From: DASUFP01 sp036274495
GTDB lineage: Bacteria; Bacteroidota; Bacteroidia; AKYH767-A; OLB10
Assembly (NCBI GenBank): GCA_036274495.1
Contig: DASUFP010000106.1
Span: 34,776 to 98,775 of the forward strand
Length of the DNA stretch: 64,000 nt
Direction: 5' to 3'
Position 1 is the stretch's first letter. The number at the start of each line of letters is the position of its first letter. The notes below the pieces were generated by a model. That model was not told the origin of the DNA. It did not search any database and saw nothing but the letters and a program-made list of their open reading frames with translations. Of this stretch, positions 1 to 9,037 are shown piece by piece. A program made the position numbers and the translations under genes.

Positions 1-915
1 CTGTTTATTGAGGCCGAAACTGAAATTGCCTCCGGTGGTGAGGGAGTTGAATTGGTTTTGGAATATGCCAATATGTGTTATTTTATCAATGACTTCCTAA
101 CCATACACGCCGGCAGGTTTCTGCCGAAATTTGGCGCTTACCGCGGCAGAATGGGAGAGAGTTTTATCAACAAATTTGCTGAAGATCCTGTTGGTTTTGG
201 TGACGGAGGAATAGGCCCTATGATTGAATCGGGAATCGGATTGCAGGGAGGTGCTCCGCTGGGTAATAGTAAAATAAATTATGATTTCTGGGTGTCAAAT
301 GGTCCAAACCTTATTGATGGAACAGAAGATCCGGAGAATGCAGGACAATTTGAGTATGAGGCGTATGCCGATAACAATAAGAACAAGGCTATTGGGGGTA
401 GAGTTGGCCTGCTGCCTTTTTCAAATTCCTCATTAGAAGTTGGCGTTTCATTTGAAAATGCTTCCAAAAGTGGTGCAGCTTACTCCGATCTCGAAAACAC
501 CGGAGTAATGATGTGGGCGGCGGATCTGGAATACTATAAGGCAATTTCCCCAATAAAAAGTACTGTACGGCTTATTGGTGAATATAAAAGTCAGAAAGTT
601 GATAATGCCTATTACCCTGTTCCCGATGATACCACCTTTTATACGTTTGATAATAATTCAAGCGCTGCCTATGGTTCAGTTTCAATTCGGCCCACAGCAA
701 GTAAAAATAAACTGTTGAGAAATTTTGAGTTGTGTTACCGCTATTCCGAATTCGATCGTCCGAAAGAAGCACCCTGGGGAGGAGATAAAGTACTCACGCA
801 ATCCGCAGTTGCATTAGATTACTGGCTTCGATGGAATTGTCTGGTAAAATTGACATGGAATAAAAATTCTGACAGCGATAATTTATATGTAGCTCAATTT
901 GTATATGGATTTTAA
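1..915 (+). CDS. Porin-like outer-membrane beta-barrel protein, 5' end outside window
   Basis: The frame is open from the first base with no start seen, so the N-terminus lies outside the window; 304 residues are visible. The sequence looks like a trimeric porin of the phosphate-selective (OprO/OprP) type: alternating polar/hydrophobic strands, many Tyr, Phe and Trp residues, Asn/Asp/Gly-rich loops, and a final Phe (ending QFVYGF), the usual last residue of barrels inserted by the BAM complex. It would form a diffusion channel in the outer membrane; the substrate cannot be read from sequence. The single-heme lipoprotein that follows after 30 nt is probably co-transcribed, so a role in a respiratory or electron-transfer setting is possible but inferred. 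The barrel call is fairly secure, the exact family less so. Confidence 0.7.
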   Translation: MFIEAETEIASGGEGVELVLEYANMCYFINDFLTIHAGRFLPKFGAYRGRMGESFINKFAEDPVGFGDGGIGPMIESGIGLQGGAPLGNSKINYDFWVSNGPNLIDGTEDPENAGQFEYEAYADNNKNKAIGGRVGLLPFSNSSLEVGVSFENASKSGAAYSDLENTGVMMWAADLEYYKAISPIKSTVRLIGEYKSQKVDNAYYPVPDDTTFYTFDNNSSAAYGSVSIRPTASKNKLLRNFELCYRYSEFDRPKEAPWGGDKVLTQSAVALDYWLRWNCLVKLTWNKNSDSDNLYVAQFVYGF

Positions 916-945
916 TTGCTGTTAAACGCATTAAAGGAAACGAAC

Positions 946-1218
946 ATGAAAAAGTTAAAAATAATATTTGTGTTGATTTTTGGAATAGCGGCGCTTGCCG
1001 GATTTAATAGTTGTGCTCCTTCCGGTATGATCGCTGAAAAAGGTGGTGCACAGCTGTGGGGTGAGAACTGCAGCCGCTGCCACAACCCTCCCTCTATGGA
1101 TCAATACAGTGCTGAGCAATGGACCATAATTACGGATCATATGCGTATCAGAGCTAACATAACGGCTGCTGAAATGAACAAAATAAAGGCCTTTTTGCAA
1201 GGGCAGGTTGCTATGTGA
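946..1218 (+). CDS. Small single-heme c-type cytochrome lipoprotein
   Basis: A 90-residue protein with an N-terminal export signal ending in a loose Bacteroidota lipobox (FNSC, Cys23), so it is probably lipid-anchored on the periplasmic face of a membrane. One heme-binding CXXCH motif lies at Cys42-His46 (CSRCH). Met residues at about 50 and in the later helix could be the sixth heme ligand. The start was set at the ATG preceded by AAGGAA at 934-939; an upstream in-frame start would overlap the leader and break the signal peptide. It follows the porin gene by 30 nt and is likely in its operon. The role is electron transfer or heme-based sensing; the partner is unknown. Confidence 0.75.
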   Translation: MKKLKIIFVLIFGIAALAGFNSCAPSGMIAEKGGAQLWGENCSRCHNPPSMDQYSAEQWTIITDHMRIRANITAAEMNKIKAFLQGQVAM

Positions 1219-1527
1219 GACAAATTTTAAGTGTATACATCTCATAAAGGAGGTGCCGGATTGATCCTGACAGGCATCAGACCGGTTATCCGGAAGTCAT
1301 GAACTTTTCTATGATTTTTTCCGGTTTCCCATTCAAATCAAAAGCCGGGATATCGATTTTTTTATAAAGTCTGCTGGTAAATGGTAGTTTAATTATTCCT
1401 TTTTAAGGGAATGGCTGTGTTTGTGAAATAATTTTTGCTTCGGTTATGGAATCCGGGATGTACTGCATCCTCAGGGAGTCGTTTCAATAAAATCCGAATG
1501 TACAGACTTATTTCAAGACCAATCAAA
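1219..1527 (+). other. Intergenic region without a recognised gene
   Basis: About 309 nt between the cytochrome and the MuiA-like gene. I find no tRNA-like sequence, no ORF with family resemblance and no strong hairpin with a T tract. A TAATTTTT stretch near 1429-1437 is a one-mismatch version of the -7 promoter box and could serve the downstream gene, but its distance from the ATG is long compared with other genes here. Confidence 0.4.
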
Positions 1528-3198
1528 ATGAAAAAACTACTCTTTGTTGCAGCAGTGATCCTTGCTCAACCTGTCTTTGCAACCAGCGAAAAACCGGTAA
1601 AATCAGCGATTAAAAAGGTGACGGTATTTACTCAGGGAGCACAGGTTTTCCGATCTTCATCGGTTTCACTTACACCCGGAACTACCAATTTGGTTTTTTC
1701 AGGTGTCTCGCCCAAAATCAATTCTGCAAGTATTCAGGCCGGAGGTAAAGGCGACTTTGTAATATTAGATGTTAAATATAATATCAGATATCCCGAACTT
1801 CCCGGAAAACAGGGTGGTTTACCACCGGAAGTAACCAGGCAAATCGCAGTTATGGAGGATTCTTTAACTGAACTGGCATTCCGTAAAGATGATATCAATG
1901 ACAGGCGCAGCGCTCTTCAGCTGGAAAAAAATATGATCATAAATAATAAAATTACCAAAGGCGAGGGCAAAAGCGACTCACTTCCGGTTCTAAGGCAGGC
2001 AATGGAGCTTTTCAGAATTAAATTGAATGACATCAATCTGCAGCTGGCTAATATGAAGCGGGAAGAACTTCGCAACAATGCCTCCTATACGCGCGTAGCG
2101 GCCCGTTTAACGGAGTTAAAAGCCTATAAGGAAAGTGAAGTAACCGATGAAAAATATGAACCTGTAAATCAGGTAATCGTTACGGTTAGTGCCGATCAGC
2201 CTGTTACCGGCCTGGTTGAAATAAGTTATATGGTAACGGATGCAGGATGGGTACCCTCATATGACCTTCGGTCAGTAACTGCCTCAGACCCTATCCAGGT
2301 AACTTACAAAGCGAATATCTATCAACGTTCAGGTGAGGATTGGAATAACGTGAAATTAAAATTGAGTACTTCAAATCCGAACCGCAGTAATATCAAACCT
2401 ATATTACCTCCATGGTACATCAATTATTATACGGGCTATCGTGAATCTAAAATTCCGACAATGGCACGTCCTCAATCTAAGGACAATCTGGTGACCTTGT
2501 CATCCACAGATGAAGTTGATTTGGAAAAGAAAATGAAGGAAATGACTCCGGCACAATCTGCAGAAAATTATTCTCAGCTTGTTGAAACAATGACAAATGT
2601 AGAATTTGAAATAAATCTTGCATATGATGTGCCATCTGATGGTATCAATCACGTTGTTTCTGTTAAGACCTCTGATTTGCCGGCAACATATGTGCATTAC
2701 CTGGTTCCAAAACTCGAAAGTGAAGCATTTCTGCTGGCCCGCATTACCGGGTGGGAAGGACTAAATCTGTTACCGGGAAGCGCAAATATTTTTTATGAAG
2801 GCACCTATATTGGAACTACCGTTCTTAACCCTTCAGTTATAAATGATACGCTCGATCTGGCGCTTGGTCGTGATAATGGTATAACTGTAACCCGTACCAA
2901 ATTACCCGGAAAGGAATCGTCTAAATTCCTCGGAAGTGAGGTGACCAAAACAATTGTATATGAGTTGAGAATGAAAAACAATAAATCCAAAGGAATCCAT
3001 CTTATCGTTGAAGATCAGATTCCGTTATCTCAGAATAAGGAAATTAAGATCGCATTACAGGACAAAGACAAGGCCGATTATAATGAACAAACAGGATTGC
3101 TTAAATGGGATTTTAATCTGGGTACAAAGGAATATAAATCATTGAAGTTTTCATTTCAGGTTACACATAATAAGGATATGCCACTGAGTATGTATTAA
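1528..3198 (+). CDS. MuiA-family (DUF4140/DUF4139) exported protein
   Basis: A 556-residue member of the mucoidy inhibitor MuiA family. It starts with a signal peptide (MKKLLFVAAVILAQPVFA, about residues 1-18), followed by a DUF4140 beta domain (about 30-125), a helical coiled-coil-like middle (about 130-200) and a long DUF4139 beta-sandwich region (about 210-550). The family is widespread in Bacteroidota, but its biochemical function is not established; the name comes from an effect on mucoid colony form in other bacteria. The ATG at 1528 was preferred because it begins the signal peptide directly; an ATG at 1501 and a further upstream extension would put a basic, unlike-signal stretch in front. 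It appears monocistronic, with a hairpin 27 nt after the stop. Confidence 0.85.
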   Translation: MKKLLFVAAVILAQPVFATSEKPVKSAIKKVTVFTQGAQVFRSSSVSLTPGTTNLVFSGVSPKINSASIQAGGKGDFVILDVKYNIRYPELPGKQGGLPPEVTRQIAVMEDSLTELAFRKDDINDRRSALQLEKNMIINNKITKGEGKSDSLPVLRQAMELFRIKLNDINLQLANMKREELRNNASYTRVAARLTELKAYKESEVTDEKYEPVNQVIVTVSADQPVTGLVEISYMVTDAGWVPSYDLRSVTASDPIQVTYKANIYQRSGEDWNNVKLKLSTSNPNRSNIKPILPPWYINYYTGYRESKIPTMARPQSKDNLVTLSSTDEVDLEKKMKEMTPAQSAENYSQLVETMTNVEFEINLAYDVPSDGINHVVSVKTSDLPATYVHYLVPKLESEAFLLARITGWEGLNLLPGSANIFYEGTYIGTTVLNPSVINDTLDLALGRDNGITVTRTKLPGKESSKFLGSEVTKTIVYELRMKNNKSKGIHLIVEDQIPLSQNKEIKIALQDKDKADYNEQTGLLKWDFNLGTKEYKSLKFSFQVTHNKDMPLSMY

Positions 3199-3225
3199 GT
3201 AGTTCGGAGTTTTATTTCAATAGTT

Positions 3226-3253
3226 ATGAGGATAGAGGCAACTTTATCCTCAT
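3226..3253 (+). terminator. Hairpin after the MuiA-like gene, probable terminator
   Basis: Perfect 9-bp inverted repeat ATGAGGATA / TATCCTCAT separated by 10 nt, 27 nt downstream of the stop codon, followed by a T-rich but not uninterrupted stretch. It lies between convergent genes. The weak U tract lowers confidence. Confidence 0.5.
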
Positions 3254-3393
3254 TCTTATTGTCCTATTATTACGATTGATCTTTCACAGAAAAAGGACGG
3301 ATACTGTGATATTATATCATAACTGCTTCAACGGTTTTACCCATCTGCCACAGCTATTAATAGCAAAGAAAGTGAGCTTTTATGGGTTGGAAA

Positions 3394-4884
3394 TCACCAC
3401 TTCTTTTTTAATATGATTCCTTCCGGAGTGCTGTCATAAAGAGAATAAAACTGATTTTCATCAATGCTACCTCCTTTGAAAAAAGGGAATGATTTATCCC
3501 TCTGCAGCAGCACATCTTCATTCAGTACAATATAGTCGATTTTTAATTGTGATGCCCGTTCAAAAAAGGAGAGTTGCGTAAAAGGTCCGAAGACGGTTTG
3601 ATGGTATTCAAAGCCTTTGTATGAAACGAGATCGCGGAATCCCAATTCGTTAAATATATACTCATAAGGTACCAGTATGCGTGCATTTGAATCTTTTATG
3701 GGACTCAGTGCAATCGAAGAGGTAGTTGCCGCCGGATTATTTTTGGAGTATATTTCAAACAGCATTTTTCCGCCAACTGCAAATTGAAAAATAAATAACA
3801 GCGCAAACAATCCCTTGATCAGTCCTGACCCCTCTTCAACAACTCGTATCATAGCAACTGATACGATGATTCCAAAATAGGGGAAGGAATAAATCAAATA
3901 CCTTTCTGCAATCTGACTTCCAAATACATTGAGTGCCACAGTTATTATCAATAAATATAGGATCAGGTTTTTGTGATTGTTCCACACATTTTTAAATATG
4001 TAAAGCAGCGAAATCAGGAAAATTAAAGAGGCTGACAAAACCCTGTCGCTCCAAAAGAAACGTTTGTGTTCACTTAGTAATTTTGTCAAAAGCAGATGTA
4101 ATTTCGCTGACAGGCCATGTGCATTATAACTGGTCCCGATATTATCAGGCCAGCTGGTCATTTGACTCAGAAATTGGTCAAAGTGCCCGGGTTGCCAGAG
4201 ATCATAAAAGTATAAGCCTCCTATCACAGCTGTGAGTAGCGTATAGTGAACAAGTCCTTTCCATTTTCGATTGTACAATAACAAGCCAAAACCTCCGGCA
4301 CAAAACATTATTCCATTCAGGTGTGTTAAAAATGCAAGACCTGCTGCTATACCGGCAATCGAAAGCCAGCCCTTTGATAATTTCTTAAGGTACTTTTCGA
4401 GTCCCCAATAGGAAATAAACCCTAAAAGCATTACCAGGATTTCGGGTCTGAAAGTAAAACTTAAAGACAGAAAAATTGGTGTAGTAAATATGAAAATAAA
4501 TGCGAAATGCCAATGAGAAGCTGATAGTCTTGAATGTTCATTTATAAAAAAGTCCCTGTATAGTTTTAAAAACAACATATACATGATCAGGGTAAAAACC
4601 TTCAGGTAATAAACCGACCACCCGAACAGCTGAATGATTGCTGCGCCGATTATTATATTTAATTTGTGATAAACAAATAAATGCTCATCCCAACCGAAAA
4701 AATCTTTAATGGTTACGGTCTTTGGAAACCCGTATTTTGCAAACCAATACGATTGTTCCCCAAACCAGGCATCATCAATATAAACATACCTGTGATACAG
4801 ACTGCATCCGTATAACAACAGAAAGCAAATACTTGCAAAGGTTAAGGACTTACTGCTGAAAAGTATTCTCCACAATTTGCTCAT
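3394..4884 (-). CDS. GT39-like integral-membrane glycosyltransferase
   Basis: A 496-residue protein with around ten or more hydrophobic membrane segments and the general plan of GT-C enzymes (ArnT/PMT, family 39): a first membrane helix, then an acidic pair in the first outer loop (Asp37-Asp38 in YIDDAW), the position of the catalytic acid in this fold. Such enzymes transfer a sugar from a polyprenyl-phosphate carrier to lipid, glycan or protein on the outer side of the inner membrane. It ends the operon GT4, asnB, this gene (28 nt after asnB), which suggests a role in surface polysaccharide or lipopolysaccharide decoration. The substrate is unknown. The C-terminal 130 residues form a soluble periplasmic domain. 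Confidence 0.75.
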   Translation of the reverse strand: MSKLWRILFSSKSLTFASICFLLLYGCSLYHRYVYIDDAWFGEQSYWFAKYGFPKTVTIKDFFGWDEHLFVYHKLNIIIGAAIIQLFGWSVYYLKVFTLIMYMLFLKLYRDFFINEHSRLSASHWHFAFIFIFTTPIFLSLSFTFRPEILVMLLGFISYWGLEKYLKKLSKGWLSIAGIAAGLAFLTHLNGIMFCAGGFGLLLYNRKWKGLVHYTLLTAVIGGLYFYDLWQPGHFDQFLSQMTSWPDNIGTSYNAHGLSAKLHLLLTKLLSEHKRFFWSDRVLSASLIFLISLLYIFKNVWNNHKNLILYLLIITVALNVFGSQIAERYLIYSFPYFGIIVSVAMIRVVEEGSGLIKGLFALLFIFQFAVGGKMLFEIYSKNNPAATTSSIALSPIKDSNARILVPYEYIFNELGFRDLVSYKGFEYHQTVFGPFTQLSFFERASQLKIDYIVLNEDVLLQRDKSFPFFKGGSIDENQFYSLYDSTPEGIILKKKW

Positions 4885-4912
4885 TACAGGTCAACTTCCG
4901 ATTTTAGGGCAA

Positions 4913-6859
4913 TCACTCCTTACTGAAGCGTTCCCACCAAATTGCCAGATTCATAAAATACCACGAATGACGATCGTCTTTAACATTTATCAGATCTTGC
5001 CGCGCTTGTTCATTCACAAAATCAAATTCCTTAGTAAAGAAATCTATCTTTTCTTTCAGGTATCCCTTCATGGAAGTGTGAAGAAAATGGAAGGTCGGGA
5101 TCTGAAAACCCTCTTTTGGCCGGTAGAGAATATCGTTAGGCAAACTATCTTCCATCGCTTTTTTGATGATATACTTTTCGGTTTTGTTTTTGAATTTTAA
5201 ATGCGAAGGAATGCACATACTGAATTCGATCAGTTCGTGATCCATAAACGGTGCCCGAGCCTCCACACTGGCAGCCATGCTCATTTTATCTATCCTTGAC
5301 AACAGCAATTCCGGCAACCGGAGATTTAAATCAATAAAACTCATCAGATTAACCAAATCGTCGCCTCCGCTCTCACGTTCATACCTGTCGTTAAAATGTT
5401 CTATTATTCGGTATACAGGTTGTATACCTTCCGATTTTTGAAATCCAGGTTTAAAAAAGTGCGACTTTTCCGAGTCTGTGAAATTCTCTACGCCTCCCCT
5501 GAAAATTCTTTCGTGCTTTTTGACTCTCTCGGACCATTTAGCATAATAAGGCCTTCTTTTACGGATAATCGGAATGTTTGCAAATCCTCTGATAGCCGGT
5601 TTTAAAATGGGAAGTGCATCATTAAGTTTCTGGTATTCATATAATCGTCTCCAGTATTCATATCCGATGAATGTCTCATCACTTCCTTCTCCGCCTAAAC
5701 AAACAATAATGCCGTTGTCGCGGGCCAATTTGGATAAATAATACAATGGAACACAGGCAACGTCAGAAAGTGGCTCGTCCTGATGATAGGCCAGCTGGGA
5801 CAACACACTTGTAAAATCTTTTTCAGTCAGCTCAATCTCAAAGTGTGTGGTATTAAAAAGTTTCGCGACTTTGCGGGCATATTCAAACTCATTTTTATAA
5901 CGTTGTGTGTCGTTGCTGAATCCAACTGAAAAGGTATAAGCCGATTTCCCTGTCAATCGTGTAAGCTCTGCTACAACAGAACTCGAATCTACACCTCCGG
6001 AAAGATAAGCACCATAAGGCACGTCAGATTCCCTCCTTAAATCGATAGCTTTGCTGAACCGGGTTCTGAATCCTTCAAGTGCCTCTTCTTCTTTTAGCTG
6101 GTGCTTTATTCTAACATTTTTGAAAACATCATAATAGGGCTTTTGCTCTGAAACATGTCCGTTTTTTATTATCATATAATGGCCTGCCGCCATTTTACTG
6201 ATTCCTTTAAAGAGGGTAAGGGGAGGAGGTACAAACGTGAACGACAAATAATCAGAAAAAGCCTGCAGATCCATTTCCCGTTTAAAACAATCGCATTTGA
6301 GAATGGATTTTATTTCACTTGCAAAATAAAAAAGACCTTCTTTTATTCCGAAATAAAAAGGCTTTTTGCCAAAGCGGTCGCGTACGAGCCACACCAGATC
6401 CTGTTCGGTATCCCATAATGCAAATGCAAACATGCCCTTAAAATGCTGAAGGCAATCATACCCCCAGAATTTATACGCCTCAAGTATGACTTCCGTATCC
6501 GAGTGATCAGTTTTAAATTTCTGACCACATCGTTCTAATTCGGCGCGTATTTCACGGTGGTTGTATATTTCTCCATTGAAAGTAATCCAGTACTTACCCG
6601 AAATGTCAGTCATAGGTTGTGAAGCCTCAGCCGAAAGGTCCACAATTGAAAGTCGTCGGTGACCAAAATGGATAGGCCTTGTCGAAGGGGCAGAATACAC
6701 CGGACAGTTTTCATTCGGAATCGCATCCTTATTCCCCCCGGCAAGCAAATACCCTTCTCCGTCAGGTCCCCGGTGCGACATCGCACGTGTCATAGAAAAA
6801 ATGCGGCCCGGTTTCGGCTCCGATCCATTCAATGATATAATACCCGCTATTCCACACAT
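4913..6859 (-). CDS. asnB: Asparagine synthase (glutamine-hydrolysing)
   Basis: A 648-residue class II glutamine amidotransferase. The N-terminus MCGIAGI exposes Cys2 as the glutaminase nucleophile after Met removal; NGEIYNH and GPDGEG motifs belong to the same domain. The C-terminal synthetase domain has the PP-loop SGGVDSS at residues 287-293, where ATP activates aspartate (or another carboxylate) for amidation. This length and the setting between two glycosyltransferases fit the subgroup found in polysaccharide clusters, where the substrate may be a sugar acid or amino-sugar rather than free aspartate; that is inference. Six nt separate it from the upstream GT4 gene, so they are co-transcribed. 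Confidence 0.92.
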   Translation of the reverse strand: MCGIAGIISLNGSEPKPGRIFSMTRAMSHRGPDGEGYLLAGGNKDAIPNENCPVYSAPSTRPIHFGHRRLSIVDLSAEASQPMTDISGKYWITFNGEIYNHREIRAELERCGQKFKTDHSDTEVILEAYKFWGYDCLQHFKGMFAFALWDTEQDLVWLVRDRFGKKPFYFGIKEGLFYFASEIKSILKCDCFKREMDLQAFSDYLSFTFVPPPLTLFKGISKMAAGHYMIIKNGHVSEQKPYYDVFKNVRIKHQLKEEEALEGFRTRFSKAIDLRRESDVPYGAYLSGGVDSSSVVAELTRLTGKSAYTFSVGFSNDTQRYKNEFEYARKVAKLFNTTHFEIELTEKDFTSVLSQLAYHQDEPLSDVACVPLYYLSKLARDNGIIVCLGGEGSDETFIGYEYWRRLYEYQKLNDALPILKPAIRGFANIPIIRKRRPYYAKWSERVKKHERIFRGGVENFTDSEKSHFFKPGFQKSEGIQPVYRIIEHFNDRYERESGGDDLVNLMSFIDLNLRLPELLLSRIDKMSMAASVEARAPFMDHELIEFSMCIPSHLKFKNKTEKYIIKKAMEDSLPNDILYRPKEGFQIPTFHFLHTSMKGYLKEKIDFFTKEFDFVNEQARQDLINVKDDRHSWYFMNLAIWWERFSKE

Positions 6860-6865
6860 ATTTTC

Positions 6866-8011
6866 TTAGTTCTTTGAGGCGACTTTCCGGTATATTTCCA
6901 TGAGCCGTTTGGTATGAATATTTAACTCACACATTTCAACAATTTTCTCTCTGTTTACCGGTAGAAAATCCCAATTTAACAGGGCTTCCATTTTTTCTAC
7001 ATACGCATCTATAGCTCCTTCTTTTACAAGAAATCCGTTTACGCCGTCATCTACCAGTTCAGGAATCCCAGCATGCCATGTTGTAAGTATAGGCAATTCC
7101 ATTGCCATTGCTTCCATAATTGCCGTAGGCAGTCCTTCGGTCTCTCCAAAAGGTCCGGTAATTGAATGGTGCAAAAAGTAATTTGAACGCTGTAATAAAT
7201 CCCGAACTTCAGAAGGATTTAGTTTGCCCGTGAAGGTAATCCTGTCTTGTAGACCATATCGGGCAACAAGGGATTCTATTGCATTGAGCTCTGTGCCGCC
7301 TGCTCCACCAAAAATAAATTTGACACTTTTTCCGGGATGTTTTAAAATAAAACGGCGTATAGCCTCTACAGTTACTGCATGCCCTTTTTGAGGAGTAAAT
7401 GAAGAAACCTGAACAAATTGGACCCCGTGTTCTTTGTCAGGCCGTGATGTTCGGGTAAACTTGTCCAGATCTATTCCCAGGTACAACAGAAAGCCTTTAC
7501 GGGCAGGGACACCCATTTTTTCGACACGCCCCCTGATATATTTGGAAACAAACATCGGATAAATGTTTGGTCTGCTAAACGTTGTCCTCAATTTTTTGCG
7601 ATAAGTATTTTTAGTATCGAACTGAGTTGCATCATATCCATGAAAAGTAACTATTACAGGAATATCTGTTCGTTTAAAATTATCCGTTACCCGAATAGCC
7701 TCATTTCCAAAATGACAATGGATAACATCGGGCCGAAAAGTATTTACTACCTCATTAAACGCATCTGCAAACTGTTTATTTGACTCATCAAAATACAAAT
7801 CATGCTGCCAAAGCTGCCAGCGAAATTTTTCCATTATCTTATTCCGGTGCCACGGAATAACTGCAACGTTAGGAAAAGCCTCCTGCTCAGCATCTCCTCT
7901 CTTGTTACAAACTACCAATACCTCACAATATTTCGAGAGTGCTGTTACCTCATTATAGATAAAGGTAAGCGTACGACCCCCAAATCCTTGTGCATAAACC
8001 AATACTTTCAT
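6866..8011 (-). CDS. GT4-family glycosyltransferase
   Basis: A 381-residue GT-B fold enzyme. The N-terminal half begins MKVLVYAQGFGG and contains a glycine-rich loop and the HCHFGN segment; the C-terminal half carries the retaining GT4 signature, an EX7E motif (EGLPTAIME), plus a GTGKL-like TFTGKL turn. It would transfer a nucleotide-activated sugar to a growing surface glycan at the cytoplasmic face of the inner membrane. It is the first gene of the minus-strand operon with asnB and the GT39-like gene. No exact -7 box is seen close to the start; the upstream 400-nt region has inverted repeats that may be regulatory. Confidence 0.88.
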   Translation of the reverse strand: MKVLVYAQGFGGRTLTFIYNEVTALSKYCEVLVVCNKRGDAEQEAFPNVAVIPWHRNKIMEKFRWQLWQHDLYFDESNKQFADAFNEVVNTFRPDVIHCHFGNEAIRVTDNFKRTDIPVIVTFHGYDATQFDTKNTYRKKLRTTFSRPNIYPMFVSKYIRGRVEKMGVPARKGFLLYLGIDLDKFTRTSRPDKEHGVQFVQVSSFTPQKGHAVTVEAIRRFILKHPGKSVKFIFGGAGGTELNAIESLVARYGLQDRITFTGKLNPSEVRDLLQRSNYFLHHSITGPFGETEGLPTAIMEAMAMELPILTTWHAGIPELVDDGVNGFLVKEGAIDAYVEKMEALLNWDFLPVNREKIVEMCELNIHTKRLMEIYRKVASKN

Positions 8012-8419
8012 TTTTGAGCCGGAAATGAGATAAACTGCATCGACTGACCGTTTCGATTTATCACCCTTGTACCTTACTGTGTCCGGCGCCGGGGGAAATG
8101 CACCTGATCAAGAAACACAATGCCATACACGGGAATTGTTTAAAAATAATGCCATAAAGTTATGGTATTCCATTGATTATCAACGATTGGATATTTTTGA
8201 TTCATTACCGGGTTATCAACATACCCCGTTTAACGGGAAGGGATAAGGAAGGAATTCAAGAGTAAAGCATAAGTATTTGATATATAATCATATATATAAT
8301 GCTAAACGGGAAAAAGGATTTTGCATACCATCAACGCAGCAAAATTAATGCACTTTAAAAGACAGCCACAGTCCGTAGATGGTTTCTGCGCCTGTGTTGA
8401 CGTAATCAGTTTTTTGCGT
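8012..8419 (-). promoter_or_regulatory. Upstream region of the glycan operon, no gene seen
   Basis: About 408 nt, AT-rich around 8278-8302. No convincing ORF, tRNA or known riboswitch. It holds several dyad symmetries: CCGGCGCCGG at 8083-8092, the AATGCCATA group at 8119-8169, and CCCGTT-T-AACGGG at 8225-8237. A minus-strand TAATTTTG box (8347-8340) is an exact -7 match but would give a leader of over 300 nt for the GT4 gene. Promoter function is inferred from position only. Confidence 0.35.
8119..8169. repeat. Direct and inverted copies of AATGCCATA
   Basis: AATGCCATA occurs at 8119-8127 and again at 8148-8156. The second copy is followed after 2 nt by an inverted near-copy, making a 10-bp dyad (8148-8157 with 8160-8169, one G-T mismatch). 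The site lies 110-160 nt upstream of the GT4 start and could bind a dimeric regulator. No regulator gene is adjacent, so function is unproven. Confidence 0.4.
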
Positions 8420-9037
8420 TTATTTAAAGAAGTGACGTACCAGCTCTCCTGCTGCAATCAGCAGATAAATATACCCGGTGATTTTCGCAGTTCGTTCCGG
8501 TGATTGGAATAGTTTGAATTTTTGAATATGCTCACCTGCATATGCTACCAGGAAAAGAAGCGCAAAAGCACCTGACGCGGTACCGGCAACAAAGGCACAT
8601 TGATCAGGTAATGTACCTAATCGCATACTGTATGCCTGAAAAACGGACAGCATTCCGAACCAATAGGTAAATAATAACGGATTGAGCATTGCTAATCCAA
8701 ATCCTGAAAAAAAATAATTTGATCGCGTGTGCTGAATGTTTGTATTGAAAGGCTTTGGTTTAATAACCAGTGCGTGAATACCCATAACAAGAAAAATAAT
8801 GATGATCAGATAGGATGCATACTTACTTATATCTGTAACTACAGATAACCATTCAGAGGCCATCAATGCTAATGCAGAATAAATCAATTCAGGAATGCAT
8901 CCTCCTGCAGCCACTTGTAAGGCGGAGTTTTTTCCGGCTTTCAGACCCGTTACCAACACCTGGATATTAACAGGTCCCGGCTGGAGCGAACCTGCGAAAC
9001 TAACAGCAGCCGTCACAAAAAAAATGAGAAAAAACAT
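8420..9037 (-). CDS. LysE-family translocator
   Basis: A 205-residue membrane protein with about six hydrophobic segments and the LysE/RhtB signature near the N-terminus (SLQPGPVNIQVL), which marks exporters of amino acids and related small molecules across the inner membrane. Its ATG shares one base with the upstream stop codon (TAATG at 9039-9035), so translation is coupled with the ATP-grasp gene. It is the last gene of the six-gene minus-strand operon that begins with the YHS gene. A natural inference is that it exports a product of the adjacent ATP-grasp ligase, but nothing in the sequence fixes the substrate. Confidence 0.85.
   Translation of the reverse strand: MFFLIFFVTAAVSFAGSLQPGPVNIQVLVTGLKAGKNSALQVAAGGCIPELIYSALALMASEWLSVVTDISKYASYLIIIIFLVMGIHALVIKPKPFNTNIQHTRSNYFFSGFGLAMLNPLLFTYWFGMLSVFQAYSMRLGTLPDQCAFVAGTASGAFALLFLVAYAGEHIQKFKLFQSPERTAKITGYIYLLIAAGELVRHFFK

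Noticed and set aside
1435..1527. 31-residue N-terminal extension of the MuiA-like protein
   Set aside because: It would bury a good signal peptide that starts at 1528.
8083..8092. CCGGCGCCGG palindrome
   Set aside because: A 10-bp GC palindrome alone, without repeats or a regulator, is too weak to call an operator.
8321..8503. 60-residue plus-strand frame next to lysE
   Set aside because: Overlaps the 3' end of lysE on the opposite strand and has no motif or start context.
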